This document shows, piece after piece, positions 54,331 through 64,000 of a DNA stretch of 64,000 nucleotides (the first letter of the stretch is position 1; every line of letters starts with the position of its first letter). Origin of the DNA: Amorphophallus konjac. Taxonomy: Eukaryota; Streptophyta; Magnoliopsida; Alismatales; Araceae. The position numbers were made by a program, and so were the translations under genes. Location: contig CM040125.1 in assembly GCA_022559845.1 (NCBI GenBank), positions 287,108,200 to 287,172,199 on the forward strand, in the 5' to 3' direction. A model generated the notes under the pieces. It saw only the letters and a program-made list of their open reading frames with translations. It was not told the origin of the DNA and searched no databases.

Positions 54331-54829
54331 ACCCCTTAATTGAACCCTAGAATCTATTTTGGACGATCGAGCCTCTGAAGAACCAGTAAGTGCTTCTTCT
54401 TCTGTCTTCAACCATGTATCGTAAAGACTATTGATCCTCTTTTCTTCTTTCTTCTGCAGTATACGGATGACCACCGTCATAGCTGAAGAACACAGGTTGG
54501 TTCTTCCTATTTTCTTTCTTTCTCTACTAATTAAGTATTACGAGGAATAATGTTCTTCCTCTTCCTCTGCAGGCTGCCTGCAGTGAGAACAAGTACTCCC
54601 CTTTTTGACTGAAGAACGAAGGCTCTTCGTCAACATCCTCTTCTTCTGTGTTGAACAGAGTATCGTAACCTCTTCAGTTTCTTCATATATCTTCACCAGG
54701 ACCTTCGAAAGGTAGGTTTTCTCAAGAACGTAGCCCAAACCAACTCCAGTTGTTAGTAATACCTTCTGTCATACATGCATATAGTGTTATTATGGTTTCA
54801 GATGTTTTTTTTTCCATGTAATTTTAAGA

Positions 54830-55320
54830 AGAAACGCCCTTGACAAGGACGCTAATTTAAATAAGCAACCAACACTAGGGCGCTAATTATTATTTTGACG
54901 CCCTGCCTAGAAGTCGTCAATTACATGTAATTAATAAATACCCACGTATAAAATTTAATATCTATGTAACCATGAATCTAATATATTGCATGAGTATACC
55001 TGTGAAATCCTGCTATTTTTCCTGTCATGATCATGTACCCCCTTTCCTGAAATATTATTATATGAAAATTGGTAAATTCTTGAATTCACGACCTCGTCTA
55101 GGTCGTCTATTATTGAACTGACGCCCTAGACCAGGGCGCTAGTTGACAAGTAACGCCCTTGTCCAGGGCGCATTTTTGTAAAAATTCCAGAATATTGATT
55201 TTTTTTGCAGAATAGAAATATTGAAGGGACGACTAATGTATAAGTCATCAAATTGTAAATAAATGCCCCTGAGTAAGGCGTTAATTGGTTAATTAATGAC
55301 TTAGCGTAAGTCGCTATTTT
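54830..55320 (+). repeat. Palindrome array 2 in B 3' LTR
   Basis: About nine units of 20-22 nt spread over 490 bp, matching 47225-47715 in the 5' LTR. Confidence 0.75.
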
Positions 55321-56869
55321 CTGTATTAATGTTTTATACTGGTTACTGTCAACCGAAGGGTTTTATATATATCTATATTTCTATATCGGCACTATATCTC
55401 CACTCCGTGAGTATAGTCCCACATTTCTACGACGATTTATCGCATTACCCTCTCAATTCTCATTGACATACAAGCTCTCCATTGGACATTCCGTTCCTTT
55501 GGACTGGCGAGTTAGTCATAGAGACCTCCGAAAGTCTCCTCGCAGCCTTGGATTCCCTCAAGGCCGACTGAGCTGGTTGTACCATAAAAACCCATTACAT
55601 TATTTGATTGCCATGTCACTCTAAAGAAACATGGTATACCGACCCTCATATTATGCAAAGTGTGTATCATGAGAATTCTCTTAATGGGATGAGGTTATCA
55701 TGCCCTTTGATGCTGTTCATGTAAACCCCAATTCTATATCAACATTGTCATGATGTTCTTGTAAACCCCAATTCTATATTCAACATGATGTTCTTGTGGA
55801 CCTCAATTCTATATTAAGAATGAGGACGTCTTGCCATTGATGTGCTGTTCATGTGGACCTCAATTCTATATTATGAGTGTCCATACTTGTTGGTCATGGT
55901 ACCCAAGCTAGGGAACCAATTCCACCTAGTTTTATCGATAATCGTGATTATACCATTATTATCGTCATCCTATGTCAAGTGTCATATTTTTGGACTCTAT
56001 TCTTTCAAAGTCTATCCTACGTGTCTACAAGCTTTATCCTTGAAATTCCATATTGGCTATATACAAAAGTGGATGTTAAAATACATGATTAATGCCTGCG
56101 CATATAGGGCCCGATCTGGTCCTAGGAGGAGCACCCGAAAGTACTTGTGCCCACGGGAGTTGATTGATCACGGTATTGGCATTATACCGAAGTGCATGAC
56201 TAGCTTTATTGAACATTCCATAAATCTTGTACTTGTACTTGACTTGATATTACGTGACTTGCGTGGCCCGAGGAAGGGTAATTGTATACTTGTTTGACTT
56301 GAAACAAAATAGCCAAATTCCAACATGATATGATGAATACACTTGCTTGAATATCTTGATATCTTTTGATATAAGATCTTGAAAGTTCATGACTAGTTCT
56401 CGTCGCTATCTTATTGTTATACACTCTCTCTATCTTGTCGTTTTATGCGAGCATGTGTAGCTATAGTGCATTCATGAAAGATGTAATCACTTGAACCCTT
56501 GCTAGTTCTTGAGATATAATTTCCTACTGAGCGTTCGCTCACTTAGTGTTTTCCCTACTTTTCAGGTAAGTCCAACGATGAGGGAACTCAAACGGATGGG
56601 GAAAATCAAGAGTGAAAGAGATAGAGCTTCTTCCGTGTTATCAAGTCTTTTTCATATTTTCTTGAGTCAACTTTGTATTTTTCCCTTTATTTTCGTTAGT
56701 ACTCCAAAGGTTTGTAATAGACATATTCTTATGAAGGAATAAAGGATTGGGTTATCTTTACTTTTGCGCATCTCTGATTTTGGTGTCGAATACACTAATA
56801 CTCTGATTGACATGATTGATATAAACTCGTCACGCGTCTCTGGGTATCTTCCGCTCTCGGGGCGTGACA

Positions 56870-56874
56870 GATAT
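56870..56874. repeat. Target-site duplication of B, right copy (GATAT)
   Basis: Identical to 46241-46245; A's pol resumes after it. Confidence 0.93.
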
Positions 56875-57045
56875 GACATTCGAGTAAACGCCAATAAAGA
56901 TTCTGGAACGAGAAGTGCGTGAACTACGAAATAAAGTTATTCCTATGGTCAAGATTCAATGGAAGAAAACATGGCCATATGAAGCAACTTGGGAAACCGA
57001 AGCAGCCATGCGGAAAAGATTTTCAGAATTATTTAACTGTAAGTG
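56875..57045 (+). pseudogene. A pol end: chromodomain-like tail
   Basis: After the B insertion A's frame gives ILEREVRELRNKVIPMVK, then YEATWETEAAMRKRFSELF and TAA at about 57037-57045. It matches the end of B's pol closely. The chromodomain-like fold would bind modified histones at the integration site. Confidence 0.88.
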
Positions 57046-57090
57046 CACTCTCCGAAATCCATATATTGAATTTGGGGATCAAATTCTTCT

Positions 57091-57103
57091 AAGTGGGGGA
57101 GGG
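57091..57103 (+). other. Polypurine tract of A
   Basis: AAGTGGGGGAGGG directly before TGTAGTACCCC. Confidence 0.92.
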
Positions 57104-57654
57104 TGTAGTACCCCATAATTTATATATATAATTTTTGAATTATAAAATAGTTTTCTGGAAATTATAAAAGCCTAAATAAATTAATAAAAGATTATTAGAT
57201 TAATAAGTCATTATAAGACTCAATTAGGCTAATTAGTTAACCTAGCCTATCTAATTATTATCCAAAAGGTTAATGGACTAAGCCCATTAAGTTTGGCCCA
57301 TATTCTAGAAGGGTAATTGGCTTATTCACGTATTTTAAAGATAAATACTAATTATATAAGATAATTATATGGATAAATGAATAAAAGAGTTTTATCAAAT
57401 TGAAACTCTATATACGTTACATGTAACGGTCTATCGGGCGACCGTCACAGCCCTGTAATGCACCTAGACACGACCGTTACATCATGCAGATTCCGTAAGG
57501 TGAGGAAATTGCAAAAAGATTGGAACTTTGAAATCCTATCTACAAGAGATCGACTTAGGGAAGCTTATAACATTACTAAGGACTCTTAGGGATTAGGTTC
57601 TGGCAAATTAAGAACTCTAGAATCAATAAAATCTTTAAACCCTAGTCAAAACCC

Positions 57655-57662
57655 TATAAATA
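57655..57662 (+). promoter_or_regulatory. TATA box in A 3' LTR
   Basis: TATAAATA followed by GGACCTAG. The 5' LTR has TTAAAATA at the same place, so the 5' promoter looks damaged. Confidence 0.6.
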
Positions 57663-58396
57663 GGACCTAGTTCTGAACTGAGCGACCCTTACTTTTGGCT
57701 CATGAAGAATCAAGGTAAGGAGTCATAAATTCGAGTAAGTTCTTTAGAAGCTTTTGTTTAGTATACTTTAGACTAATGGTTCTCCAAATTTTGTGCTAGG
57801 AGATCAAGCAACCAAGGAGATAGAAGCTTCCAAAGTTGCTGATTCAACCTTAGCAACCCAGGAATCTGAACGCAAGTCCCCTGAAGATCCAGTGATTAGA
57901 ATGACTAAACGAGGTAATTAGAGCACGATCCTTTAGAACTTTTTGTTCCCAATAGTTTCATCTTCTTGCCCTCAAAATTTCACATCCTTAGGTCAAGAGA
58001 CTGAGGAAATAGAGCAGATTGAAGTTATTGATTTATCATAAGAAGTACAAGGGACTAAGGGTAGCACCTAGCATCAAATTCGAAGTTTTAAGGTTCTAGA
58101 AGAGGTAGGTTATCTCATGATTGGCAAAAAAATAACTTGTTAGGAATAAAAGCCCTCTGATTGTGCTTGATTGTATGCATTGTAGACTAAGAATTTCATG
58201 ATTTCCTAGTTCTATACATTCATGCATTTCTTAGCCCTAAATGGAAATTTAAAAGATATTATCCTATCTATTCACAAAACCTATGCATATAGTTGGCCTA
58301 TACTTTGTTTTCATAACTAAGACAGTGGTAGTATGTTGATTTCCAGGCATGTTATGTTTTCATAAACCTTTACTTAGTTTACTGCCAATGGATTCT

Positions 58397-58590
58397 CTAA
58401 CGCACCAACATAAGACCGTCACATGAATGTAACGGCCTTACGATAGACCGTCACATCCTGTTATGCTTTTATTTGTTCTATTGTCTCTGATGCACCCTAG
58501 CAGGAGCGTTACACCACTGTAACGGCCCCTCGATAAACCGTCACACACTGTAACGCATTTATCCTAGACCGTCAGACACCTGTATTCTGT
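58397..58590 (+). repeat. Palindrome array in A 3' LTR
   Basis: Four 28-nt units, for example TGTAACGGCC, 8 nt, GACCGTCACA at 58428-58455, followed by two near 58523 and 58553. Period of close pairs is about 32 nt. Confidence 0.8.
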
Positions 58591-59092
58591 CAGCCCAAGG
58601 CAGAATAATAATCGGTTAAGTTTACTTATAAATAAGCTTAGATAGCTAAGTTTGGACATATTATCATGACTTTAAGTTTAGTTACTGATTCATAATCAAA
58701 TTACATGATTAATGTATCTTAGGCTATTTTAAGTTATGCTAATTTCATGGGCTAAAACTCTATAGTTTTGTATTCTAAATCATGATTTTTCCAATGTTGT
58801 ATTGACGGAGTTTTATCTTGTTTACACATTATTTCCTATCTATAGAGTCATTTCTTTAAGTATATGGCACATATTCCGATATATTGTCTATTAGTTCATT
58901 TTGCACTATAGGAACACTATTCTTGGACATGAGGACTTCTCTATTGGATATTCCTTCCAATGGACTAGGAAATCTTGTTTCAAAACCTCCATAATTCTTC
59001 GCAAGCCTGGGATTCTCACTAGGACGTCGAGTTGGTTGTACCATTAAAGCCCATTGATTAGATTACACTATCGATGATTTTGGTTATCAGTA

Positions 59093-59251
59093 ATGTAACG
59101 ACTCTATTGCATCGTCGGGCATAAGTAACGGCCCAATATATGACCGTCACATTCCACTGAGTCCGATTTCTTGGTTCTGGATTCAGACTAATGTAATGGC
59201 CCAATACTGGAGCATCACATCATGTGACGACCCAGTACACGACCGTCACAC
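59093..59251 (+). repeat. Second palindrome array in A 3' LTR
   Basis: Four 28-nt units matching 40453-40613. Several arms have lost CG to TG or CA here (for example TGTAATGGCC, GAGCATCACA), as expected from methylation-driven decay. Confidence 0.75.
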
Positions 59252-60430
59252 TGCTTGAGTATTTTAACCCAAGGTGGACCAAGGGTTGATATTCCAACGT
59301 TTCTAGATGGACTATTAATGATCTAGAACTTATCATATTGATCAAGAAACCTAATATAATGAATGGAAGATAAAGAACGTATCGTTATGCTGCCGATTTA
59401 TTTCCATAAGCATGACCTTGCTTAAGTCATTCTTGATTTTTCATGATTCTTATTGAAGCATTCATTCATTGAATTATTGTTATCATGAGCTTATTTGAAC
59501 TCATTATATTCTTGGCCATACTTTATTGTTACATGCGTGGAAAAAGTTTGATTTATACTTGAAGATGCGATCGAGCACTGATTGTGTTCAAGGGCTCTAT
59601 GCTAGTCCCCTCGGCTGATTGTCAGAAACATACTATTTTATAAACCATGGGGTATGATGCTACTGGCGTCGCATTGCACTGGGAGTACTTTCTCTACAAA
59701 TAAGTGAAAATCCATGGCACGACATGACATTCTTGTACATGACTTTCTTGCTTGATATTCCACATAAATTCACGAAGTACTTGCTCATAAGCAAAAGATA
59801 CTAGAGTGATGATTATGTGGCTTGCTAGTATATTCTTGATACTTTCTTGTGCATGAAAGGTCAATATCTTGTTCTTATAACATTCTTGCTAGTTCGTACT
59901 TGCTCTCATTCTAACTTACTTGATCATCTTGTTACTTTGCTTTAATCGCATGATTGATCGCATTCGCATGATTTTTACCTCATTCTTTAGAGCTAAAGTG
60001 TTAATTACTTTAATAGTGCCTTCATGTTGATGCGAAGATACCTACTGGGCAAGTGTGCTCATTACCTATTTCCAATCTTTTCAGGAGATGGAAGTGATTC
60101 GAATACGGATTCGGATTATACAAGTAGCGGGTCCGAGAGCGAATGAAAGTATTGTCAAGATGAGAGTGAAGACTTAGGAAGTCTAAATTGTTTAGATTGA
60201 GTCTATGTAACTTTTCTATTTCTTGAGTCTAGTGCATAATGGAAATTGAATTAGTGGTTGTACTTGATTATTTTGAAATAAAGTTGGAGTTTGAGTAATA
60301 TTGTGCAATTGCATTTATGTGTGTGATTGTCTTGCGCTCTGATCATTCTTGCTCGGAAGAGGCTTACCATGTCGGCTGTTCGCGCTCCCCGAGTTAGTCT
60401 TCCACTGTAATAAAGGCTCGGGGCGTGACA

Positions 60431-60435
60431 AGGGC
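60431..60435. repeat. Target-site duplication of A, right copy (AGGGC)
   Basis: Identical to 36067-36071; C's LTR resumes at 60436. Confidence 0.93.
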
Positions 60436-61621
60436 CACCAACTCGAACCGACATACACTACTTTCGAGACACGACTGAGCTTCGCACACCACTATAAGGC
60501 CGCCAGAGACACATGGCGGTCAGAGGTTGGGCCGCCAACCTCAGTCAACCTAAAACTAACCGACACACTATGGAGTGTGGCGATCCATCATGGGGCCTCC
60601 AGAGACCTGTAGCGGTCTCTGAAACGACCGCAAGCACGATACGGCGGGAAAACAGAGGAAATGGCCGATCTCGGCAGTTCCACGCCCCATTCGCATCTAA
60701 ATGCAAGAGAAATACTCCTAATCGACGAAAATAACCTTCCACAGGCCAGAAGGGGTCACTGTAATAGCTAAATCCAACGAATCGACCCTAATTGGATCAC
60801 CGGGGTTCCCATACTTGTACCGGCCCCAAATGACGACCAATCAACACGAAATCAGCGGAAATGGAATACAGACATGCTTGGGGGTCACAATGAAACTAAT
60901 TTAGTCGAAAACCGTCACCGTTTTTCGGCGAACCCGACGAACACCCCAAAAGCATGATCTTTCCAAACTTGAAAGAAACCCACTCGAATGAGCACCATTC
61001 GGCACGGAACTATGAGGGAACGTAGAAGAGAAGTAGGTGATCCATCTCCCTACCTCCACCGAAGATTCCGTGCATCGAGTTGACTAAATCGCGCTGAAAA
61101 CCACGTCGCGAGCTCGACCGTCGGCTTTGAATCCACCATTTGGGATCGCGCCAGAAACGGTTCGATCCTCACCCCCATCGCGCACCCGACCACTGCCACA
61201 GCATCTTAACTGCCTGCCCCTGTCTCCTCCATCTACAGCCGGAGCCGAGAGGGCGAGAGAGGAGAGAAAATGGGAGAGAGAGAGGGTCGCGGTGGCGAAT
61301 GAGAACGGAAAGAGGAAAGGAAATCAAAAAGGAAAATAAAATTGGAATTTTCCTAATTTTTGAAAATTCTGATTTTTGAGCCAAAAATGGACTAATTCAG
61401 GAAAATACGTAAAAATAGTCGAACTGATCCTCTCAAGGAGTACATCGCAACTATAGCGTTCTCGAGTCGATGAACTGAGAAATAAACTCACCACAGGGTT
61501 TCGTAACTTGTATGAGAGAAAAATCCACGCGGATCGTAAAACTCAACTCATGACCTACAAAAGCGATCTGAAACACTCCGAAAAGGATCCGAAAGATCCG
61601 ATAAGAATCCAGGGTATTACA
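60436..61621 (-). repeat. 3' LTR of C, right part
   Basis: Completes the C LTR to TATTACA at 61621 (minus-strand start TGTAATACCCTGG). It carries further 28-nt palindromes (60512-60539, 60576-60603, 60608-60635). Open frames near 61127-61384 are GA/CT-rich and not convincing genes. Confidence 0.88.
60512..60635 (-). repeat. Palindrome array in C LTR, right part
   Basis: Three 28-nt units: CATGGCGGTC/GGCCGCCAAC, TGTGGCGATC/GGCCTCCAGA and TGTAGCGGTC/GACCGCAAGC, each with an 8-nt spacer. Confidence 0.75.
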
Positions 61622-61638
61622 GCCTCCCCTCTTTCAAG
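61622..61638 (-). other. Polypurine tract of C
   Basis: On the minus strand CTTGAAAGAGGGGAGGC directly before the LTR start TGTAATACCC. Confidence 0.85.
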
Positions 61639-63628
61639 AAATTTCATCCTCAAAATTTAAGGAATGAATAAGAAGAAGAAGGGACAAACAAACCCCAAGA
61701 CACAACTTGAAACATCACGAATCTCAAAAAACACAATTCAGAGGAACACCGCTAGACTATCATCACAAGCACACGCTCTGGATCTCAAGACAAATCGATC
61801 CATAGATCGAGCATGGGACACAAGTGAACACAAGTCTGACACCTCTGAAACAAGGCAACGTCGCTTACGTCTCACAGGAAAGGAGACACGACCCATGCCA
61901 CGACAACAACTATCGAGAAAGCAAAACGACAGACACAGCAAGCATCAGCTTAAACAAGGAAGCATAGTCCTCTCAGCTGACTGCTTGACACATCGGCTCC
62001 AGTGCCAAAGGCAACGATGAAACCTGGCACACAGGATGCCAACGACAGCACCGGACCACAAACACCATCAAGTCAGTCCTCACTCAGATGTTACATCTAC
62101 TTGGGTAGTCTGTTAACTCCACCAGGGAAGAAGAGTACATCACAACTAACCGACAAGATCATGGTCCACACGATGCCAAGATAGAATCACAGGGAAACAA
62201 CGACAAAATGACAACAACGACAACAACAACACTTGCAAGATCCCGGCTCCGTACTGAACATAGAACCACGGAACACAACTGCAAGCTGGGTCACATCAAG
62301 GCACAATAACAGCTAAACACACGACTATAATGGACTAGTCATGCAACGAGCAGCTCACCAAGAAAAGACCCATGACAACAAGAAGTACAACGATCTCAGA
62401 AAATGTATCTCAAGGACCACGATCACGTCCCGAGAGCACAACACCCAAGAAAGAATTACAGAGTAGAGGGTACTCAACCAGTAAAAATGCCGACAGATTC
62501 CCCAATACTCACAAATGCCAGCGCCAACCCCATAATACCTCCAAGAATAATGGCACGGCAACAAGCAACATCAAGGCACACGAAGCCAAGATGAAGTCAC
62601 ATCGAGAAAAGCAATTCTCTCGTCCGGTCAGTATCTTACAGCCAACGATCCTCGACCTATGGGTTATCAGCCCACACGCTTCCGCTGCGCACTCAAACAA
62701 CGCACACAGGCATCATAAATACCTCGATATCTGCATCTCAGCACACACTCGGTGCCATCACAATTCATGAAAATCGCAACGTATCATGCCACGAGTACTG
62801 ATCCTGCTAACAACCGATCACAAGTCGCCTAAGTGCAAACCAAGAAGAGTACCAGCTTCAGTACAAGCACAAAAGAAAGGCTAATCTCGACCTACCATTA
62901 CGTCCTGGGAGAATAAATGAGCCTTCACAACACATCAGTTGTTAGACACGGCACGATGAACACGGTGCACGATGGCTCTCAACACAAAGATTAGGTCCAA
63001 AGTCAAGCAACCGTAGAATAAAGAGGCAGATCAGGCTCAGAAGAAATACTGTCCACACTTAAGTAGACACAGGACAAAGGTCTCACTAAGACAACACTTC
63101 CAAGGCTTACCTAAAAAAGACTCCACCAAATAGGATGAGAAGCATCAAGCTCACTAACAGTAGCTCACCAGGAAGAAAAATCCTAGGTTCGCTTGAGCAT
63201 CTTCTAAATCGAGGCAACAAAGCAACCACTTCAACAGAAGCGAAACACCTCAGGAGTTGAATAGACTTAAGCTGGGATGACCAAAACAACGTAAGAATGT
63301 GTACAGCCATCACACCAACTCGAAAAGTCACCAGCCACTTGAACAAACCACAGAAAAATATTGAATAATGTACTACATATTCAAGCCTATCGGCGAACTC
63401 TGCCAAGTACAGCATGATCGAGACAAACACCACGATAAAAAGGACGTCCCATCACATCCTAACGAGAGCAAAACCATCTCATATAGTGCTCACAGAGCAC
63501 GCACAAGACAACACACGGAAATAAAGTGACAAAGAATCGTGAAACCTAAGCCAGCGAAAGACTGTACTGGACTTTCAGGACTCTGGATAGTGTATATCTC
63601 AGATTCCCATGTACTTCACACAACAACC
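61639..63628 (-). other. Gene-free internal region of C
   Basis: About 2 kb with no gag, protease, RT, RNase H or integrase motif on either strand. The longest frames (132 codons plus at 62372; 108 codons minus at 63107-63433, mostly hydrophobic) have no recognisable domain. I read the region as a packaging and template sequence of a LARD-like element, not as coding. Confidence 0.7.
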
Positions 63629-63640
63629 GCTCTGATACCA
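63629..63640 (-). other. Primer-binding site of C (initiator Met-tRNA)
   Basis: GCTCTGATACCA on the plus strand, which is TGGTATCAGAGC on the minus strand, two bases inside the 5' LTR end. A perfect match to the canonical site; it fixes C's orientation. Confidence 0.93.
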
Positions 63641-63642
63641 CC

Positions 63643-64000
63643 TGTGACGACTCGGACTCTGGATACCGGATATACCCGATAGGACTATCGAGTAGACCCG
63701 ATACCCCTTGGAACCCGTGAAGTCCCCCAAGAGCTGTAATGCTCCGACGGGATAAAAGGAATGTCGTGTAGTACATTGAAGTCGTAGATATAACAGTAAG
63801 CAATTAAATTTCATTAATCAGGTTTCCTAAAGTAACAGAAATAAAATTACTTTTTAATTAACAGTTAAAATTAACAATTATACCAGAGTCCAGTCCAAAC
63901 GAAAGATAAGTACAGTCTAATCGAAAGAAAACATACACTGAGGTCGGGGGAAGCCCGACGCAGGTACCGCTGGCAACTACGAACACGCCACACCAGGAAT
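63643..64000 (-). repeat. 5' LTR of C (partial)
   Basis: Starts TGTGACGACTCGGAC and matches 33748-34105 with about 30 differences in 358 bp. The rest lies right of the window. Confidence 0.92.

Larger units (their letters stand above)
46246..56869 (+). mobile_element. Element B: Tekay/Del-like Ty3/gypsy chromovirus, nearly intact
   Basis: 10,624 bp: 5' LTR 46246-49262, gag-pol 49425-53777, 3' LTR 53851-56869, with a perfect GATAT duplication in A's pol. LTR mismatch is near 3% in the first 340 bp. The gag-pol is one frame of about 1,450 codons with three stops and no visible frameshift. A relative of A, but with differently patterned LTRs. Confidence 0.95.
53851..56869 (+). repeat. 3' LTR of element B
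   Basis: 3,019 bp, TGTAGCAACC to GGGGCGTGACA, matching 46246-49262. It has TATAAGTA at 54323-54330 and the same two palindrome arrays. Most palindrome arms pair better here than in the 5' copy. Confidence 0.95.
36072..60430 (+). mobile_element. Element A: Tekay/Del-like Ty3/gypsy chromovirus, hosting B and a solo LTR
   Basis: 5' LTR 36072-41793, gag-pol 42025-46240 continued at 56875-57045, 3' LTR 57104-60430, bounded by a perfect AGGGC duplication. Removing the solo LTR (2,388 bp plus 5) leaves a 3,329-bp 5' LTR against 3,327 bp for the 3' LTR. LTR mismatch is about 5% over the last 340 bp. Domain order (gag, zinc knuckles, protease, RT, RNase H, integrase, chromodomain-like tail) is that of chromoviruses. 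Multiple stops, two frameshifts and a catalytic-site change show it is inactive. Confidence 0.94.
57104..60430 (+). repeat. 3' LTR of element A
   Basis: 3,327 bp, TGTAGTACCCC to GGGGCGTGACA. It has the intact solo-LTR empty site (AATGG, 57775-57779), TATAAATA at 57655-57662, palindrome units at 57422-57481, 58397-58590 and 59093-59251, and the A/B conserved block near 58925-59050. Confidence 0.95.
33748..64000 (-). mobile_element. Element C: non-coding LTR retrotransposon (LARD-like), split by A
   Basis: On the minus strand: 5' LTR (64000-63643, start outside the window), Met-tRNA primer site, a 2,021-bp internal region without recognisable genes, purine tract, and 3' LTR (61621-60436 joined to 36071-33748, about 3.5 kb). 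Element A interrupts the 3' LTR with an AGGGC duplication. Long LTRs around a gene-free core fit the LARD class of non-autonomous elements. LTR mismatch in the first 358 bp is about 8%. Confidence 0.87.

Noticed and set aside
61127..61384. Overlapping frames in C's LTR near GA-rich sequence
   Set aside because: Three frames are open at once in purine-rich DNA, with no domain and no homologous frame to compare.
63107..63433. 108-codon hydrophobic minus-strand frame in C's internal region, considered as an envelope-like gene
   Set aside because: No signal peptide-plus-domain layout, no known motif, and a single short frame in otherwise stop-rich DNA.
1..64000. Host genes, tRNA or rRNA genes
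   Set aside because: Every frame with protein character matched a retroelement. The only tRNA-like stretches are primer-binding sites of about 12-18 nt.

Overview
This window looks like intergenic heterochromatin of a large flowering-plant genome. I see no host gene, tRNA or rRNA gene. Nearly every base can be assigned to retrotransposons nested in one another. The plant assignment rests on the plant Ty3/gypsy lineages present (Tat/Ogre-like elements with a G-patch and two RNase H domains, Tekay/Del-like chromoviruses, and a gypsy element with an antisense Transposase_28-like gene), on a plant-type RTE LINE, and on primer-binding sites for initiator Met-tRNA. The species cannot be told from the sequence.

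Layout, with letters used throughout. D is the oldest layer: a minus-strand Tat/Ogre-like element whose two ends lie outside the window. Its pieces are 4990-5391 (integrase), 19852-21229 (RNase H domains) and 28433-33742 (RT, G-patch, protease, gag). Four elements sit in D: F (1-4989, plus strand, LTRs plus a gag-like gene, no RT); E (5397-19846, minus, a decayed Tat element with 781-bp LTRs and antisense genes, TSD CCAGC); G (21235-28427, plus, 2.35-kb LTRs around one uninterrupted 839-codon frame, TSD CTCTT); and C (33748 to beyond 64000, minus, an LTR element with no recognisable genes). E carries an RTE LINE (about 9173-12530). C's 3' LTR is split by A (36072-60430, plus, Tekay-like, TSD AGGGC). 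A's 5' LTR holds a solo LTR of the G family (36747-39134, TSD AATGG/AATAG). A's pol is split by B (46246-56869, plus, Tekay-like, TSD GATAT). The chain D > C > A > B is four levels deep, and LTR divergence judged by eye (C about 8%, A about 5%, B about 3%) falls in the same order.

Two things stand out. First, the LTRs of A, B and C each carry arrays of short imperfect palindromes. In A and C the unit has the same geometry (10-nt arm, 8-nt spacer, 10-nt arm) but a family-specific arm; B has 21-22-nt units. Second, F and G share a protein type with no RT, RNase H or catalytic integrase: a conserved block, tandem GCPGPP-type peptide repeats, and an integrase C-terminal-like tail. In G this frame is intact and runs into the 3' LTR. 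E also carries a plus-strand gene set opposite to its own gag-pol, with its own candidate promoter.

All gag-pol frames here carry stops or frameshifts, so none of these copies looks autonomous. B is the best preserved (three in-frame stops, no frameshift seen).
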